This document shows positions 52,968-62,999 of a stretch of DNA of 64,000 nucleotides, one piece after another. Source of the stretch: an uncultured Lachnospiraceae bacterium (GTDB lineage Bacteria > Bacillota > Clostridia > Lachnospirales > Lachnospiraceae). Made by a program: the position numbers and the translations under genes. The stretch lies in the NCBI GenBank assembly GCA_910584845.1, contig CAJUDH010000018.1, positions 3,094-67,093 of the forward strand. The letters run 5' to 3'. The notes under the pieces are model-generated. The model was not told where the DNA came from, searched no databases, and was given only the letters and a program-made list of their open reading frames with translations. The first letter of the stretch is position 1. Each line of letters begins with the position of its first letter.

Positions 52968-55166
52968 CTATCCTATCTGAATAAAACGGATCATGGCGCT
53001 GGCAAAATCCCCTTCCATCCTTGGCATCAGCACACCGCCGTACATGAGCAGGGCCCCTTTGTACCTCTGCCCGTTGTCCTCTTGTTGGTATTCCGCTTCC
53101 GGGTCAAGGCCTTTTAAACGGATCTTCCGGCTGTGGCAGTTGGGTTCCGCCAATACCTGTACATAGGTTACCAAGGCTTCGCTTTTGTCTTTGGCTACCA
53201 CCTGCCAACAGTCATATTTGTGGTTTTCCGCCCAGGAGGCAATCCGGTAATAATCCCCCTCCAGCATCAAAGGATAAAGCTCATGGTAGGTTTCCACCTG
53301 CCGCTCAATCAGCCTTTTCTCCCCTTCCGGCAATTTGGTAATGTCCAGCTCGTAGCCAAAAGCCCCGGCCATAGCCACATGCCCCCGGGTGGCAAAGGGG
53401 GTTATCCTGCCCACTACATGGTTGGGGCAGGCGCTTACGTGGGCCCCCATGGCACTTAAGGGGTATAATAGGGCCGTCCCTTCCTGGATGGCCAACCTCT
53501 CTATGGCATCCGTATTATCGGAACACCAGACCTGCGGGCTGTAATACAACATGCCCGGGTCAAACCGGGCGCCGCCGCTGGCGCAATTTTCAAGCAATAG
53601 CTCCGGGAATTCCCGGGTCAGGCGTTCCTGGAGGGAATACAGGCCCAGTACATACCGGTGGAAAAGCTCCCCTTGCCGACCCTTCCCAAGATAAGTGCTC
53701 CCCACGTCTGTCATCTGCCGGTTCATATCCCATTTCACATAGGAAACCGGCGCGCTACGCAAGACCGATGCCACCGCTTCATACACATAATCCACCACTT
53801 CCGGCCTGGACAAATCCAGCACATACTGGGCACGGCTTTGTACTGGCTCCCTGCCAGGGATCTGGATGGCCCAATCCGGATGGGCCCGGTACAAGTCAGA
53901 GTCCGGTGAAACCATTTCCGGCTCAAACCAGATGCCAAACCCCATCCCCAGTTTTTGCACTTCACCTACCAGATAGGGCAAGCCGCCTTTTAACTTATTT
54001 TCATCTACGTTCCAATCCCCCAGGGAACCTGAGTCCGTGTGGCGGCCCTGAAACCACCCGTCGTCCATGACCAGCATCTCAATCCCCCGTTTGCTGGCTT
54101 CCCTGGCAATCTCCAGCAGCTTTTCCGTATTAAAGTCAAAATAGGTGGCTTCCCAGTTGTTGATCAAAACAGGGCGCCTCCGGTGGAGGTAAGGGCTGCG
54201 GATGAGATGGCCCCGGTACAAATCGTGGAGGATGTGTGTCATCTTCCCCAGCCCTTCATCGGAATACACACATACCACCTCCGGCGTGGCAAACGATTCC
54301 CCGGGATTTAGCACCCACTCAAACCCCTCCGGGTTAATCCCCATCAAAAGCCTTAGGCTGCCAAACTGGTTTACCTCTGCCTCTGCCACAAAATTCCCCG
54401 AATAGACGAAATGCATGGCGTAAACTTCCCCTTGGTCCTGCCCCGCGCCCTTCCCCATCACCGCAAGGAAAGGGTGGTCCTGGTGCCCTGACTCGCCCCG
54501 GAAAGAAGAAACCAATTGTTTCCCCATGGCCAAAGGGCGCCGGACCATATGGCGCTCCCTGGACCAGGATCCTCCCAGGGTCAGCAAATCCCCTTCTTCC
54601 ATATCCATATCCAGGCAAGCCGTAAGGGCCCTCTCCAGATATAAAACCCCATGGCCTTCATTCACCAGCTCTACGCTACGCATAACTGCCTCGCTGTCGG
54701 CAAAGATACTGTAGCGCAATATCGCTTTCAGGCCCAAAACTTTATCCCGGCACGTCAGTTCCAATGTCATCCCACCGCCGCCTTCCCCGTCCCGGCAGAA
54801 AGTGGCAGGCATCCCCGAAATCTCCGGTTTGCCTTCTAAAATCCGGTATCCTTCATAGTGGAGCTCACAGCCCCTAAACCCTTCCGGGTCACGTACATTC
54901 AGGCAGCTGTCCCGGTAGTCCCCCATCCCCCAGGTAGAATATTCCCAAGGGAAGGCATCGGCAAAAGAACATTTCTCCCGCCAATTTACCGACGGGACAA
55001 AAGGCGCCTCTCCTGTACGCAGGAAATATCCGCACCGGCCGTCCCCCATCTTTTTTCCGTAATACACATGCCCTACATAGATCCCGTCAACGACCCCGAT
55101 CACATATTCCATGTCCCCAGACGCCAGCCGGAATAATTTTTCTGACTCTAAATATTCGATCTTCAT
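52968..55166 (-). CDS. GH36 alpha-galactosidase
   Basis: 732 residues, no signal peptide, so intracellular. The catalytic barrel has MDDGWF, KWDMNR (nucleophile Asp480) and WCSDNTD (acid/base Asp550), plus the galactose-binding CASGGARFD loop. Length and motifs match the tetrameric GH36 subgroup. It removes alpha-1,6-galactose from oligosaccharides (raffinose type or galactomannan). First gene of the GH36-GH130-mutase set; AGGAGGGGC precedes the ATG. Confidence 0.94.
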   Translation of the reverse strand: MKIEYLESEKLFRLASGDMEYVIGVVDGIYVGHVYYGKKMGDGRCGYFLRTGEAPFVPSVNWREKCSFADAFPWEYSTWGMGDYRDSCLNVRDPEGFRGCELHYEGYRILEGKPEISGMPATFCRDGEGGGGMTLELTCRDKVLGLKAILRYSIFADSEAVMRSVELVNEGHGVLYLERALTACLDMDMEEGDLLTLGGSWSRERHMVRRPLAMGKQLVSSFRGESGHQDHPFLAVMGKGAGQDQGEVYAMHFVYSGNFVAEAEVNQFGSLRLLMGINPEGFEWVLNPGESFATPEVVCVYSDEGLGKMTHILHDLYRGHLIRSPYLHRRRPVLINNWEATYFDFNTEKLLEIAREASKRGIEMLVMDDGWFQGRHTDSGSLGDWNVDENKLKGGLPYLVGEVQKLGMGFGIWFEPEMVSPDSDLYRAHPDWAIQIPGREPVQSRAQYVLDLSRPEVVDYVYEAVASVLRSAPVSYVKWDMNRQMTDVGSTYLGKGRQGELFHRYVLGLYSLQERLTREFPELLLENCASGGARFDPGMLYYSPQVWCSDNTDAIERLAIQEGTALLYPLSAMGAHVSACPNHVVGRITPFATRGHVAMAGAFGYELDITKLPEGEKRLIERQVETYHELYPLMLEGDYYRIASWAENHKYDCWQVVAKDKSEALVTYVQVLAEPNCHSRKIRLKGLDPEAEYQQEDNGQRYKGALLMYGGVLMPRMEGDFASAMIRFIQIG

Positions 55167-55189
55167 CCTACAGCCCCTCCTAAAGCAAA

Positions 55190-55204
55190 TATCGGTAATC
55201 GATA
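55190..55204. promoter_or_regulatory. small palindrome between promoter and GH36 start, possible operator
   Basis: TATCG-GTAAT-CGATA, just downstream of the -10. The position would suit a repressor, but 5-bp arms can be chance and no regulator gene is adjacent. Confidence 0.3.
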
Positions 55205-55225
55205 CACTCCCGCAACTTGAATTTA

Positions 55226-55254
55226 ATTATAATATTAATTTAGTTTAATTTCAA
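55226..55254 (-). promoter_or_regulatory. promoter of the galactomannoside operon
   Basis: TTGAAA, 17 bp, TATAAT on the minus strand, 60 bases before the GH36 ATG. Confidence 0.78.
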
Positions 55255-55590
55255 TAGTAAAGTGCTGTGTTTTTACATTTTTATCTATTTTATACTATTA
55301 TTTTTCCCTATTTTAGACTATATCACTAATATTTTTGTGGGAATCTTAATATTTTAAAGTTATTTAACTTTTCTTTTTAATTTTATATTTAATTTAAAAC
55401 TCGAAATATTTTTATAAAAGAAGAGGTTTTAAAGCTAATATCTTTTTTAATAAATGGTTTTTAGGCACCGGCAAAGGAATGGCAAAACGCTGCCCCGTGT
55501 AAAAGGCACAAGCCGGATACCTTGGATGGCCGGCCCACACAAACCTTCGGGCCAATCGCCCGGCTATGGGGAAGGGCCGGAAAAATCCGG
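55255..55590. other. AT-rich intergenic stretch
   Basis: About 200 bases (55255-55460) are far richer in A/T than the rest of the window, then ordinary composition returns. No gene, repeat or RNA recognised. Such a block upstream of a sugar operon may carry activator sites, but none is evident. Confidence 0.45.
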
Positions 55591-55634
55591 CAAAAAAAGG
55601 ACCGCCATCCCGATACACTACCGGGGATGGCGGT
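55591..55634 (-). terminator. terminator of the M20 amidohydrolase gene
   Basis: Perfect 11-bp stem ACCGCCATCCC/GGGATGGCGGT with a 12-base loop, followed on the minus strand by CCTTTTTTT. A short T run on the plus side allows some reverse activity. Confidence 0.88.
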
Positions 55635-55671
55635 TTTAATCCGGCCAAAAAGCAGCCAAAATATATAGGGG

Positions 55672-56988
55672 TCAGACAAAAACTTCCTTGGAATCAAAAC
55701 GGTCCATAAATTCCACATATTCCTTGGAGGAAGGGAATATGGGCCGGTATCCTTCCACCAGCTGCCTGGCCCGGGCCGCACCGTCTTTCAGCAGCTGGTA
55801 TGCGGCCAGGGCAAAGATTTTTGCCGTCACGATATAGGCCGCCTCCTCGTCTGTGACTTCAAAATCGGCCTGATGCAGCCCGCCGGACACCCCTCCTGTC
55901 CGGAACGTGAAAACCGGCATAAGGTGCTGTACGTCACCCACATCCGTGGAGCCCCCCGTATGGCCGCCTAATACCTTTGCCGGGTTGCCGGGTGCCGCCA
56001 AAGCCGCAGCCTGGGCCAATTCCGGCAGGGGCTTTTCCTCAAGGGTAGGAAGGTACCCCGGCAATGTCTCAATCTCTACCTTTGCGCCAAGGGCCAGGGC
56101 GCCTGCCTTAAATGAACGGTCGGCCTTTACGGAAGCCGCCTCAAAAGCCGCGAGGGTTTTTGCCCTCACCAACGTCTCTACCACCACTTCGTCCGGGACA
56201 ATGTTTACCAGGTCGCCCCCTTTTGTAATTATGGGATGGATGCGGACGCAGTCCTCGTCACGGAACGTTTCCCGGTTCAAGGCCAGGGCCTGCAGGCCCA
56301 AGGAAGCCGCAGAAAGGGCATTGACCCCGTTTTCCGGACAGTCAGCGGCATGGGCGGCCTTCCCCCGGTAACGGATTACCTTGGACACAAACCCGTTCCC
56401 GGTTCCATTGCCAATCAGAACCCCTTCCCCGGGCGCCGTGTGGTGGGCCAAGCACAAATCTATGTCGTCAAAGGCGCCAATCCGGATAAGCTCGCATTTC
56501 CCACCTCCATATTTTATTTTCCCTTCTTTCCTTAGCCGGTTTTTAAATTCAATTTCTCCATATTCTTCGGCAGGCGTGGCAAAAAACACCACCTGGCCAT
56601 CCAGCGTTTCTGCTACCTCGGGCACAGTTAAGGCCAAAGCCGCGCCAAATACGCCGGCCAGTTGGGCGTGGTGCCCGCAGCAATGGGCTGCCAAGGTTTC
56701 CGGATTGGCAAATTTATGGCCCGGTATCCGCAAAGCGTCCAATTCCCCCAGTAAAGCCAGGCTGGCATTCCCTTTCTTTTCTTGGTTTAAGTAGGCTTTT
56801 GCCCCGGTAATTGCCAGGTTTTTTTCCACAGGAAGCCCCAATGCCTGCATCTGCGTTATGAACTTCTCCCCAGTCCTCCACTCCTTGTACCCCAATTCTC
56901 CATGAGAATAAATATCTCTTGCAAAATCAAGGATTTCCTGTCGTTTCCCGTCGATTGCCTGCAAAATCAATAGCTCTGTCCTATCCAT
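55672..56988 (-). CDS. M20-family amidohydrolase (aminobenzoyl-glutamate-hydrolase-like)
   Basis: 438 residues from the ATG behind AAAGGAAAAAGGT. M20D-type features: SHGELGYKEWRTGEKF, LLGELDALR, AAHCCGHHAQLAGVFGAALAL (metal Cys/His), ATPAEEYGE (catalytic Glu) and GGHTGGSTDVGDVQHLMP. It resembles AbgB-like and related amidohydrolases that cleave N-acyl or p-aminobenzoyl amino acids; true substrate unknown. Single gene with its own terminator. Confidence 0.88.
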   Translation of the reverse strand: MDRTELLILQAIDGKRQEILDFARDIYSHGELGYKEWRTGEKFITQMQALGLPVEKNLAITGAKAYLNQEKKGNASLALLGELDALRIPGHKFANPETLAAHCCGHHAQLAGVFGAALALTVPEVAETLDGQVVFFATPAEEYGEIEFKNRLRKEGKIKYGGGKCELIRIGAFDDIDLCLAHHTAPGEGVLIGNGTGNGFVSKVIRYRGKAAHAADCPENGVNALSAASLGLQALALNRETFRDEDCVRIHPIITKGGDLVNIVPDEVVVETLVRAKTLAAFEAASVKADRSFKAGALALGAKVEIETLPGYLPTLEEKPLPELAQAAALAAPGNPAKVLGGHTGGSTDVGDVQHLMPVFTFRTGGVSGGLHQADFEVTDEEAAYIVTAKIFALAAYQLLKDGAARARQLVEGYRPIFPSSKEYVEFMDRFDSKEVFV

Positions 56989-57123
56989 ACCTTTTTCCTT
57001 TCTGTAATCCTCCACGCCGTAACCTCTGTCTGGATTATACCATAAGCACAAACATATCGGAAAGGGCCTTTTTCCCGAAACGGCCGGCCTGGCAGTTATT
57101 TCTTTTTCCATGGCATGCCACGG

Positions 57124-57171
57124 AAAAACTGCCGGCACGAAAGTCCGTCCAACAAACTTTCGCGCCGGCAG
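57124..57171 (-). terminator. terminator after the repeat-protein gene
   Basis: 15-base arms CTGCCGGCACGAAAG/CTTTCGCGCCGGCAG (one mismatch), followed on the minus strand by TTTTTCC, about 50 bases after the stop. Confidence 0.85.
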
Positions 57172-57218
57172 CGGGAAATCATACAAGGAATAAACCCCGT
57201 GGCCCGGTGGATAATACA

Positions 57219-58873
57219 CTAGTCCCCTTCTTCCTCACCCCGGAAACCCTCTTCGTCCAGGAACCGGGCTTCTTCTTCCAAAAACATATCCGGTTCCGGC
57301 CGGTCTTCTTCCGGTTTTTCCTCTTTCTCTTTGGAAGCTTTTTCTGGCCCTTCCCCAAAACCGTCCGGTTTCCCGCCCCCTTCCAGGTTTACCGCCGGTT
57401 CTTCTTCTTTTTTGGCCGGCTCCTGTTCCAAGGACGGCATTTTTTCTTCTGGTTCGGCGCCCCCGTCCGGGAGGACCAGCTGGGCTATTTTCTTTGCCGT
57501 GGATGCCAAGGTATCTTTGACTGCTTTTACCACATCCTTTTCTTCCACTTCCATGGTGTCAATATTTACCTGTGTCCCGTCCATTTCCAGGATGGTGACG
57601 GCTATCGCCCCGGATCCGGGTTTCCCTTCCCACTTGATGGACAGTACGCCGTCTGCGTCGCTCTCATACACCGGTACCTCATCTTTTTCCGCAGCGTTGG
57701 AAGGCGTTGCCAGATTCAGGGGCGCCGCGTCCGAAGGGCTCGCCTCTATGGATAGCCGTTTCCGGGCCGCCGGATTGGCTTTCGCTGCTTTTGCTTCCTC
57801 TGCCGTCATTTCGGACTCTTCCACAAGGACCCGGAACATTCCGTCCGAGAACAGGTTCAGCTCCACGGCCACCCCTTGGCCTTCCTCATAGCTGTCGGAA
57901 TAGTCGGCAAGCTCCAGGACTGCTGTCTCAGAATCCGTAAAAACATAAACCGGCTCTTCTTCCAAAATGAATTTAGACGCCATGCCCCCACCTGGCTGGC
58001 TTACTTCCACGGCCAGCAGGTTTACTTTCCCGTTGGGCACTTCCTTTACCTGGACGCTGAATTTGTCTTCCGACGGCGTGACCACGACCTGGGCTACTTT
58101 GTCCCCGCCGCTGGTCTCTTCGCTGTCCATGTTGTTCCCCTGCACTTTTACCCCTACTGGCTGGTCAAATGTCAGCTTCACCATGGTCTCCACGCCTGCC
58201 TGGAAAGGCGCGCCGCCTTCCATGTAGTCGCTGAATTTCGCCTCGAACGTGCTGTTGTCCGATCCCCATGCACCGGTGAACGTAAAGATGGGCGTTACCT
58301 CCGGCGTTTTCTGTTCCACCTTTACTTCCAGCAAGTTCACTGCCGGGTTCCCTTTCATATCCTTGATCTGGATATTCAGGTAATCTTCTTTCGGCGTTGC
58401 CGTCACGGCTATTTCTTTTCCGCTTCCGGAACGGACATCCCAACCGGAAGATTCTGTTTTGAATGCCACTTGCGCTTCCACTTCTTTGTCAAAAACCAAC
58501 GTTACCGTAGTCTCCTTACCCGCCTGGAACTTTGCATTATATTGGCTCATGGCCGTTTCAAATCCGGCATAGGTTTCCATAAACCGGTGAATCCCTTCCA
58601 CCGGGTCCCCTTTCTTAACGACCTCCACGGTTACATCTAAAAGCCCCAGGGGCAGTTTGCCGTCATCCCCGGCCTGGATACGAAACCGGTCGGCCCCCGG
58701 CGTGGCCGTAAGGCTCACCCGTGCCCCGGTTGCTGTAATTTCGTTATTTCCGCCCCCCTGGCCAACCATGATTTTGACCTGGGAAGATTTGTCAAAAACT
58801 GCCGTAACCTTCACGGTATCCCCTACTTCATACTCTTTGCAAAGGGCAGAAAGTTCTTTGCTGTAAGTGTCTT
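57219..58873 (-). pseudogene. large repeat protein, 3' part after the G8 frameshift
   Basis: Reads on from the G8 tract as EDTYSKELSALCKEYEVGDTVKVTAVFDKS, the same pattern as the repeats before the tract, so it belongs to one protein; a GTG at 58814 has no ribosome binding site. It carries three more roughly 90-residue repeats with the layout ...F.AG..T.V.L.FD..V...(20-30 residues)...VT..ED...Q.....G...VNLL.V.V.Q, a less similar region, then a long Glu/Lys/Pro-rich tail (57219-57470). No LPXTG anchor or membrane helix at the end. Confidence 0.7.
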
Positions 58874-61218
58874 CCCCCCCCGCCCCAGGAATGGGTAAAG
58901 GTATGGATCGGGGGCACAGGCGCCTGCGACACCTCTATATCTGCCAAATCTACGGTTTCATTCCCGTTCATATTGGCAATCCATATATTCCACCGGTCAT
59001 TGCCGGGGGTAAAGGTTTTGACCAGCACTTTGCCGGTTTCGCTGCCGGAATCCACTATTTCTTCCAAGGTCCCGCCTTTGTGGTAGCTGACGCACCCCAC
59101 CACATCTTTGTCAAAAGTGAGCTTCACCGTAACCGGCCTGCCTGTTACAAATTTTTCATAAAATGCGCTGAAGCTGGTTTCAAATTTCTGGTTTACCCCG
59201 GTAAAGGAAGTAATTTTCTCAGCTTCCTGCTCCACTTTCACGTTTAGCAGCTTCACCTTGCTGTTCCCGTTAAGGTCCCCGAGGCCAACCGTCAGGCTGT
59301 CGTCACTGGGCGTAACCGTTGCCATGTAAGTTTTTCCGGTCCCCTGGCCTTCCACCCGGGTCCAATCCGGCCCGTTATAATCCACATAGGCCTTTACTTC
59401 ACTGTCAAAGGTCAAGGTCACTTTTGTAGCTTTCCCCGGCTTAAATTTGCTGTTGTACTGGCTGAAGCTGGTTTGCCACCCTTCCCAGGCCCCACGGAAT
59501 ACTTTTATGGCCCCGCTTTGGCCGTCAAAGGCGCCTTCTTCCCCATATACAATGGCAAATTTAGAAAACTTATCGCTGGCAAAGGTAACCGTAGCCTTAT
59601 TTCCGTCTAAATCTTCCAGGAAATCTGCTTCCCCGCTATGGAACCGTACTACGGCAAAATCATACCCTTTTCCCAAAAGCTCATTGGACAGGGGCACTTT
59701 GAAATTGACCGGGTCGCTGGTCTTCGTCACAGGGGCTTCTTTGCCTGCGCTTTTTTTATAAACCGTAATATCGGAAACCATGGCCACTTGGGGGGCTGCC
59801 ACCCCGGCAAAAAGCCCGGCTATTTTTTCCTTTTCTTCCTGGGACAAAGCGCCCTTCTCAATGTTAAACAGCACCTTGGTACCCTGGTTGATTTCCTCTG
59901 TGCTTAAAACGGCGGTAGCGGCTTCTTTCTTTGTTGAGGCCAATATGCCGGCGCTGCGGCTTCCTTTCACCTCCACGCACTCATTGAAATTTTTCTTTCC
60001 CACGATCTCTACTTGGATATCCATAATTTTCAAGAACCGTTTGGACTTTGGCATTTCCCCCAGCTGGATCCCCAGGTAATCGTCCGTTGGTTTTGCTGTA
60101 CGGCTTGCCACATTGGTTTGCGCATAATTCCCGCAGTCCCATATCCCCCCTATGTTAAAGGCAATGGCCACGGGCATCCTCTTGTCAAATTTCGCCGTAA
60201 CCTTAACCGTGTCCCCTACCTGGTAATCGGAATGCCATTTACTGATCTGTATGCTGTAACCGCTCCAGGAATTGGTCAGCACGGCAATGGGCTCTTCTTC
60301 CAGTTTTGTATTGTCCTGCACTACTTTGAGCATGCCCACAGACATGGCGCCGTCACCGGAGCTGACCTGCATATTGCCAATTTCCTGCGGGATCAGGTAA
60401 TCCGGCAAAAACCCTTGGATGTCCTGATAAGAAAACACCGCCTGCCCGCCCGTAACGTAAGTAGGCGTGACCCCCTGCTGTTTCCCGTCGCTCATGGTAA
60501 ATTGCAGGTTAGGTTCCGTGCCGTCTTCTGTGCTGTATTCTATAATAAGGTAAACCCCTTCTTTTAATTCCCGGACGATTTTGTCCCAGCCTTCCAGGTC
60601 CCCCCATTGCCATGGACCCAGCTCCACCTTTTGCGGGAACTCGATCCCTTCCATTTTTGTCGTGCTGTCATAAGTACCCCGGTTGGGGGAAGAATACCCC
60701 CCTTCCCGCACCAGCTTATCCTTTTTGGAATCCCCCGCATCCTCCACTTTTTCGTCGGAAAACCAAATATCCAGAATCCTGGCTTCATTGTAGGCAGAAA
60801 GCTGAATGGAATCCACTTTTGCGTCCCAGCTTAAATGGAGCATGTTCCGGAAGGCGTCCATCCTCATGCTGAAGGTGTGGACCCGGGTGGCCTCCCGGTA
60901 AGAAGCTTTGTAGCTTTTCCCGTTCCTCCACTCCCCGTCTACGCTGGCACCCCAGCTTAATACCGTCCACCCTTCCAGCTCCGGCGAAGTACAGGTGTAT
61001 TGGACACAGAGGTATTGTTCGTCCGGCGCGTCCAAAATCCGCTCAATATCGGTGCAAATCCAGGGCTGGTTGGGCGCCCCGTCTTTAAACAGGGATTCTT
61101 CCCTAGGGATCCCTGACCCCACATGGAGCGTCAGCTCTTCAATCCGGCCGTCGCTGTAAGCATTTAAGTTTAAGTAGCCCACATTGCTTTCCGGCGTAAT
61201 CTTCATCATCCGGCGCAA
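58828..61218 (-). pseudogene. large repeat protein, 5' part, probably truncated at its start
   Basis: 796 codons. About 150 residues resembling a carbohydrate-binding beta-sandwich are followed by several roughly 90-residue repeats sharing VKLTFDKDV, T...D...I.....NG...V.L..I.V. No signal peptide, though composition suggests an exported protein. Candidate starts (TTG 61218, ATG 61206 and 61203) have no ribosome binding site and lie at the point where base composition changes. The frame runs off into GGRHLQQRTFCPLQRV after the eight-G tract at 58874-58881; seven G would continue into the downstream part. Read as a gene missing its 5' end and frameshifted. Confidence 0.65.
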
Positions 61219-61625
61219 ATATTTTCATTAAAAATTATTGGTGAATTTAGATTATCTCTTTAGAAGTTCTTATATGTCGGTATAGCCCGTATTTTCGGGC
61301 TTTCCCGGCATTTTAGATATGGGGAGAGCAGGATGAGGGACTCTCGGGAGTCCCTTGTAATCATGCCCTATTTCCCCAGGCCGTGAAAAGTAACTCACAC
61401 GCACCATTTGCCGGGAATCTACCGGGATAACATCTTGAATCATTTGAAAAAGTGTTATATAATTACAAAGATTCCTGCATATTCCAGAAACAGAGTGATA
61501 CAATCGTTGGGAAAATGTTCAAAAAACAAGAAAGGAGAGCCTGCCGGACATAGCATCACAAAAAGGGGAATGGGACGATGGCACTGCAGGAGTGCTTATC
61601 CGTATTCCTGGCGGCAGAAGACCAC
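61219..61625. other. AT-richer junction region before the second hemerythrin gene
   Basis: No supported gene. It contains two perfect small hairpins (AGCCCG/CGGGCT at 61284-61301; AGGGACTC-TCGG-GAGTCCCT at 61336-61355) and the promoter noted separately. A 77-codon minus-strand frame (61270-61503) has no ribosome binding site and no resemblance I recognise. The change of composition at about 61.2 kb suggests a past rearrangement. Confidence 0.5.
61435..61463 (+). promoter_or_regulatory. promoter for the second hemerythrin gene
   Basis: TTGAAT, 17 bp, TATAAT on the plus strand, about 160 bases before the proposed ATG. Confidence 0.72.
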
Positions 61626-62999
61626 ATGAGTACTCAATTTACGTGGAAAGAAGAGTTTAATATCGGAGTAGACAACATTGACAAAGAGCATCAGCAACTT
61701 TTTGAGGGGATCAACAGTCTTTTTCTTCTGACACAGAAAAAAAGCGGCTGGATTGGCGGAAAGAACAGCCGGAAGGCCTGCCGGAAGGGGATTCAGTTAT
61801 TCAAGCAGCATGCACTGAAACATTTTGCAGATGAAGAGCTCTATATGGCCTCCATTGATTACGGTGGGCTGGAGCAGCACAGCCGTATCCATAAGGGATT
61901 TCGGGAGAAGACCCTTCCGGCCCTGGAACGGGAGCTGGAGCAGGCAGATTATTCGCCGGAAGCTATTGACCATTTCCTGGGAGTCTGTGCCGGATGGCTG
62001 ATCGGACATACCACCATGGAGGACCAGGCCATTACCGGCAGGCAGAGCAGTATGTGGGTGGATCTTCTGGAGGAGGGAGAGCTTAACTCTGTGAAGCGGG
62101 CCATCACCCAGGTTATGTACCAGATCTTTCTGGTGAAACCGGAGATGATCAGCGACGCTTACAATGGAGAGAAGTTCGGAACCGGGATCTATTATCGTCT
62201 GGTCTATGAAACAGTGGAGAACGGGAAGACCCAGGAGATGCTGCTGGCCTTTGAGGAAAAGCTTCTGCTCCGGACCATCGGTGAGGTGATGGGGAACAAG
62301 TCCGGCAAGCTGAGCACGGCACTGCTTCATAATGCCAGATATACCATGCAGCGGTTTGCGGGGCGGGTTATTAAAGTCTTCCTGAAAGGGGATAACCCCA
62401 CGCTAAAAGAGGAGAACCTTCTTTCCTACGATCAGTTCCAGAAGGTATTTGAGGAGCGCAAGCGTGTGGCAAGTCTGCTGTTTGATACTGGGGAAGGATA
62501 TTTTGCCTGCTGTATTCTGACACCGGACCAGATCAGCGAGTCCCCGGGGATCCCCATCAGCCAGGAGAATGCCCTGGATGAAGTGGCCCATTATCTCAAG
62601 GAGCGACAGGAGCTGGAGGCCCAGCCTCCGAAGAAGAAAGTTCTGGTGGTAGATGATTCTGACACCATGCGGCAGGGGCTTAAGAATCTGCTGGGCTGGG
62701 ATTATGAGGTTTCCACGGTTGACAACGGTCTGGCTGCAATCCGCACCGTCACCCTCAACCGGCCGGACCTGATCCTGCTGGATTATGATATGCCTATCTG
62801 CAACGGGAAGCAAACCCTGGAACTGCTTCGTTCGGAAACTCATTCGGAGGATATTCCGGTTATTTTTCTGACTGCCAGGGACGATGCGGACAGTGTCAAA
62901 GGGGTGTTGTCCTTAAAGCCGTCGGGATATCTGTTAAAGACCCTGGGCCATGCGGAAATCAAGGCCAGGGTGGATGGATTTTTTGAAAAGAATCCGTAG
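61626..62999 (+). CDS. hemerythrin / CheX-like / receiver three-domain protein, copy 2
   Basis: 457 residues, the same architecture as the gene at 19.8-21.1 kb. Hemerythrin ligands His22, His66, Glu70, His85, His89, His128 and Asp133 are complete; the middle domain repeats FEEKLLLRTIGEVMG and DTGEGYFACCILTP; the receiver has VVDDS, Asp in LLDYDMP and Lys in YLLKTLGHAE. The ATG chosen matches the paralogue (M-STQFTWKEEFNIG); an ATG 16 codons earlier has a slightly better ribosome binding site (AAGGGG), so the start is unsure. Codon use differs from copy 1 (less C/G-rich third positions), pointing to a different history. Confidence 0.85.
   Translation: MSTQFTWKEEFNIGVDNIDKEHQQLFEGINSLFLLTQKKSGWIGGKNSRKACRKGIQLFKQHALKHFADEELYMASIDYGGLEQHSRIHKGFREKTLPALERELEQADYSPEAIDHFLGVCAGWLIGHTTMEDQAITGRQSSMWVDLLEEGELNSVKRAITQVMYQIFLVKPEMISDAYNGEKFGTGIYYRLVYETVENGKTQEMLLAFEEKLLLRTIGEVMGNKSGKLSTALLHNARYTMQRFAGRVIKVFLKGDNPTLKEENLLSYDQFQKVFEERKRVASLLFDTGEGYFACCILTPDQISESPGIPISQENALDEVAHYLKERQELEAQPPKKKVLVVDDSDTMRQGLKNLLGWDYEVSTVDNGLAAIRTVTLNRPDLILLDYDMPICNGKQTLELLRSETHSEDIPVIFLTARDDADSVKGVLSLKPSGYLLKTLGHAEIKARVDGFFEKNP

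Noticed and set aside
61270..61503. 77-codon minus-strand frame in the junction region
   Set aside because: No ribosome binding site or recognisable domain; the promoter of the hemerythrin gene runs through it on the other strand.
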